Shown: in pieces, positions 61,622-64,000 of the stretch | Position numbering within the stretch: the stretch's first letter is position 1 | How the letters are laid out: every line of letters starts with the position of its first letter | Assembly: GCF_003122215.1 (NCBI RefSeq) | Contig: NZ_QEYD01000005.1 | Span: 305,376-369,375, forward strand | From: Pararhodobacter marinus | GTDB lineage: Bacteria > Pseudomonadota > Alphaproteobacteria > Rhodobacterales > Rhodobacteraceae | Direction of reading: 5' to 3' | DNA length: 64,000 bases | Notes under the pieces: model-generated | What the model saw: the letters and a program-made list of their open reading frames with translations, nothing else | Told to the model about the DNA's origin: nothing | The model's database searches: none | Position numbers and translations under genes: made by a program

Positions 61622-62350
61622 TCAGAGCGCGCCCAGAAGCGGCGGCGAGACCTCGCGCAACAGCTTCACGCGCATCGCCCGGGCGAAATCCCCAAAACCC
61701 TGCGCCTCGATGACGAAGGCGCCGGGGCCTTGGATCACCCGCCGCGCATAATACAGCCGCACCCCGTCAAGCGCCCCGAACTCGTCGAGCGGCATGTTGC
61801 CCGCCACGGCCAGCGCGTTCACCGTGATCCCGTTCAGCAACAGGCTGTCCGGCCCGTCATTGTTCTCGCCATCCCCGGCCAGATCGATCGCCTGCCGGTC
61901 GCAGACGGGCGCGCGCGCCAGCAGCCGGGACCCCGCCGCCAGCGCGGCGCCCACGCCCGTGCGCCCGCCCCAGCGGCCGAGCGGATCGCCCGTGGGGCGC
62001 GCATATCCTTCCAGCCGGTCGGCGAATTCCGCGAGCTGCGTGTCGCGCTCGATCACGACCCAGTCCGCCACGACCGCCTGTTCGCGCCGCCCGGCCCAGA
62101 CATAGGCCGCAAGCGCCACCGGCACCCCCGCGAACAAGGCCGCGCGGACCGCCGGATCGCGCAACGCCGCCGCCGTGCCCCCCATCATCAACCGGTATTC
62201 CCGCGCATCGACCGAGGCCGAGACGTCAAAGCCCAGAACCAGCGCCAGCCGGCATTCCTGCGCCCCCGCCGCGCTCGCGCCCGCGCCCAGAGCCAGGCTC
62301 AATGCAAAAAGGCGCGCCCGAAGCCCCCCGGCCCGCGCGCGCCCCTTCAT
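61622..62350 (-). CDS. DUF1194 VWA-like secreted protein
   Basis: 242 residues from ATG 62348-62350. A signal peptide ends at AGAQ (about 31). LVLGFDVSASVDAREYRLM carries a MIDAS-like DxSxS motif of the von Willebrand factor type A fold. AIDLAGDGENNDGPD is the second conserved acidic segment. Its role is unknown. It follows the VOC gene on the same strand. Its start codon lies in the tail-like fragment of the gene-end repeat. Confidence 0.88.
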   Translation of the reverse strand: MKGRARAGGLRARLFALSLALGAGASAAGAQECRLALVLGFDVSASVDAREYRLMMGGTAAALRDPAVRAALFAGVPVALAAYVWAGRREQAVVADWVVIERDTQLAEFADRLEGYARPTGDPLGRWGGRTGVGAALAAGSRLLARAPVCDRQAIDLAGDGENNDGPDSLLLNGITVNALAVAGNMPLDEFGALDGVRLYYARRVIQGPGAFVIEAQGFGDFARAMRVKLLREVSPPLLGAL

Positions 62351-62387
62351 TCTGCCCCAAATACTCACGGCACCGGGGCCGGCCACC

Positions 62388-62816
62388 TTACCAATGCCCG
62401 GTATTGGGCATCGAGGCCCAGGGCTCGGCCGGGTCCAGCGCCTCGCCCGCCTGCAACAGCTCGACCGAGACATTGTCGGGCGAGCGCACGAAGGCCATGC
62501 GCCCATCGCGCGGCGGGCGGTTGATGGTCACGCCGTTATCGGCCAGGTGCCGGCACAGCGCGTAGATATCGTCGGTGCTATAGGCCAGATGCCCGAAATG
62601 GCGGCTGTCGGACGGCAGGCCCTCATCCCCGTCCCAGTTATAGGTCAGCTCGACCGGGCATTCCGGCTGCGCGGGCGGGGCCATGAAGACCAGCGTGAAG
62701 CGGCCCTGTTCGCTCTCGTGGCGGCGGGTCTCTTCCAGCCCCAGCAGCCGGTAGAACGCCATCGACGCCTCGAGATCCTTCACCCGGACCATGGTGTGCA
62801 GATATGTCAGGCTCAT
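62388..62816 (-). CDS. VOC-family protein, lactoylglutathione lyase-like (glyoxalase I)
   Basis: 142 residues from ATG 62814-62816, with GGGAG 5 nt upstream. The four GloA metal ligands are in place: His in TYLHTMVRV, Glu in VELTYNW, His in HFGHLAYS and Glu in VSVELLQ. It most likely isomerises the methylglyoxal-glutathione adduct in the cytoplasm. It is the first gene of a pair with DUF1194. Confidence 0.91.
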   Translation of the reverse strand: MSLTYLHTMVRVKDLEASMAFYRLLGLEETRRHESEQGRFTLVFMAPPAQPECPVELTYNWDGDEGLPSDSRHFGHLAYSTDDIYALCRHLADNGVTINRPPRDGRMAFVRSPDNVSVELLQAGEALDPAEPWASMPNTGHW

Positions 62817-62962
62817 GCCCTCTCCCTTTCTTTGCTGCCTTCCAACATAATCCACGCGGCGGCTTTGTCTCCCCCCGTTTCGCGCCCCCTCATCTTGCGG
62901 TGGGGGCGGGTCCGAGTGCTATAGGTGGATGAAACGAATCCCCGGAACAGAGGGCCACCACC

Positions 62963-63868
62963 ATGACCTTGAGCGCAGAGCAACAAGCCGAGATCGACGC
63001 CGCACGCGCCAATCCGCAACCCACGTTGCGCGCCGTCGCGCCGGGGATGGAAAAGCACCTCTATACCGCGCAGCCGGTGCTGGACCACGGCTTCGTGCGC
63101 GCGATCGACTATATGGGCGACGACGCGGCCATCGTGCAGGCCGCGCGGGTGAGCTACGGCGCGGGCACCAAGCATGTCTCCAATGACGAGGGGCTGATCC
63201 GCTACCTGATGCGCCACTGGCACTCGACCCCGTTCGAGATGTGCGAGATCAAGCTGCATGTGAAACTGCCGGTCTTCGTCGCGCGCCAGTGGATCCGCCA
63301 CCGCACCGCCAACGTCAACGAATACTCGGCGCGCTATTCGATCCTGGACCGCGAGTTCTACATCCCCGAACCCGCGCAGCTGGCCGCGCAGTCGACGGTC
63401 AACAATCAGGGCCGTGGCGCGGTGCTGGAAGGGGCCGAGGCCGCCCGCGTGCTGGCGCTGCTGAAATCCGACGCCGCGCAGATGTATGACCATTACGAAG
63501 AGATGCTGTCGCAGGACGACCAGCAGGGCCTCGCGCGGGAACTGGCGCGGATGAACCTGCCGATGAACATCTACACGCAATGGTACTGGAAGACCGACCT
63601 GCACAACCTCTTCCACTTCCTGCGCCTGCGCGCCGATGCCCACGCGCAATACGAGATCCGCGTCTATGCCGAGGCGATCGCCGCCATGGTCGCCGACTGG
63701 GTCCCCTTGGCTTTCGGCGCGTTCGAGGATTACCGCATGGGCGGCGTGACCCTGTCGGGCAAGGCGATTGATGTGTTGAAGCGGATGTTGAAGGGTGAGG
63801 AAGTCACGCGGGAGTCCTCGGGGATGAGCATCGGGGAGTGGCGGGAGTTCAAGGGGGTGTGGAAGTGA
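62963..63868 (+). CDS. thyX: FAD-dependent thymidylate synthase ThyX
   Basis: 301 residues. The motif [15 protein letters not shown] (R112, H113, R114) is the ThyX RHRX7S signature. [18 protein letters not shown] is also typical. It makes dTMP from dUMP with methylene-THF and FAD. In many alphaproteobacteria ThyX replaces ThyA. Divergent from the VOC gene. Confidence 0.97.
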   Translation: MTLSAEQQAEIDAARANPQPTLRAVAPGMEKHLYTAQPVLDHGFVRAIDYMGDDAAIVQAARVSYGAGTKHVSNDEGLIRYLMRHWHSTPFEMCEIKLHVKLPVFVARQWIRHRTANVNEYSARYSILDREFYIPEPAQLAAQSTVNNQGRGAVLEGAEAARVLALLKSDAAQMYDHYEEMLSQDDQQGLARELARMNLPMNIYTQWYWKTDLHNLFHFLRLRADAHAQYEIRVYAEAIAAMVADWVPLAFGAFEDYRMGGVTLSGKAIDVLKRMLKGEEVTRESSGMSIGEWREFKGVWK

Positions 63869-63924
63869 GTTCTTAGTGCTGCAGGCCAATCGAGGTTTGT
63901 TTGAATGAATCCAGAGATATCTAA

Positions 63925-64000
63925 GGAACGTCTGAAAAACCTGCGCGTTCTGGCGTGATCTGGTAGGGTCTTCGGGATGTGACGAGGAGCCCCGCCGATG
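63925..64000 (+). mobile_element. Probable left end of an IS5-group element (continues beyond the window)
   Basis: After CTAA (63921-63924), a typical IS5 target, the sequence GGAACGTCTGAAAAACC begins, resembling the IS5 terminal GGAAGGTGCGAA. AGGAG (63985-63989) precedes an ATG at 63998-64000 that would start a transposase. The flanking bases are AT-richer than the chromosome. Only 76 bp are visible, so this is provisional. Confidence 0.45.

Overview
The window is about 64 kb of GC-rich chromosome from an alphaproteobacterium, most probably a member of the Rhodobacteraceae. This is inferred from CtrA next to its inhibitor SciP, an NDUFS4-type complex I subunit, a DksA with a single cysteine, the FeS-type photolyase, and core gene orders such as pyrH-frr-uppS-cdsA-dxr-rseP-bamA-ompH-fabZ-lpxA-lpxI-lpxB. 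No species can be named from sequence alone. Most of the window is ordinary core genome. Clear accessory sequence is limited to a degenerate IS5-family element and an adjoining islet beside tRNA-Asn (about 47.4-49.4 kb), and an apparent IS5-type end at the right edge.

Layout. 1-13 kb is metabolic and regulatory: the 5-oxoprolinase operon pxpABC, a glutaredoxin/MauE-like fusion, a YqjI/YqjH-like PadR and ferric-siderophore reductase pair behind a perfect palindrome, an SDR and (6-4)-type photolyase pair, a PQQ-type sugar dehydrogenase, a TonB-dependent receptor, a BKACE enzyme, a frameshifted LysR gene divergent from a cytochrome P450, and a cupin. 13-17 kb holds tRNA-Gly(CCC), ssb, a lytic transglycosylase, an AraC regulator and miaA. 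17-29.5 kb is the large envelope and translation cluster pyrH, frr, uppS, cdsA, dxr, rseP, bamA, ompH, fabZ, lpxA, lpxI, lpxB. 29.6-40.7 kb has mnmA, sciP-ctrA with a CtrA-like box, ligA-recG, a 42-residue membrane protein with LexA-like half-sites, a SufU-like scaffold, hisI, gluQRS and trmFO. 40.8-47.4 kb carries gyrA, a universal stress protein, a YdcF protein, uvrB and the NDUFS4-like subunit. After the islet and tRNA-Asn, 49.5-64 kb holds an MBL hydrolase, an EnvZ-like kinase, an FAD monooxygenase, dksA, a MoxR ATPase, dnaB, pyrE, an exported unknown protein, a copper chaperone, DUF2254, a DMT exporter, DUF1194, a glyoxalase and thyX.

How the genes work together. Four tRNA-modifying enzymes (MiaA, MnmA, GluQRS, TrmFO), several replication and repair proteins (Ssb, LigA, RecG, GyrA, UvrB, DnaB, photolyase) and a nearly complete lipid A/outer membrane assembly block are concentrated here.

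The most noteworthy non-gene signal is a family of roughly 60-140 bp stem-loop repeats at about 6.15, 54.8, 55.0, 56.9 and 58.8 kb, with fragments near 29.6 and 62.35 kb. Every copy lies just downstream of a stop codon in the same orientation relative to the preceding gene. Two genes also carry three copies of a 12-bp unit across their stop codon. Several short genes absent from ordinary ORF calling are described: 55, 42 and 37 residues.
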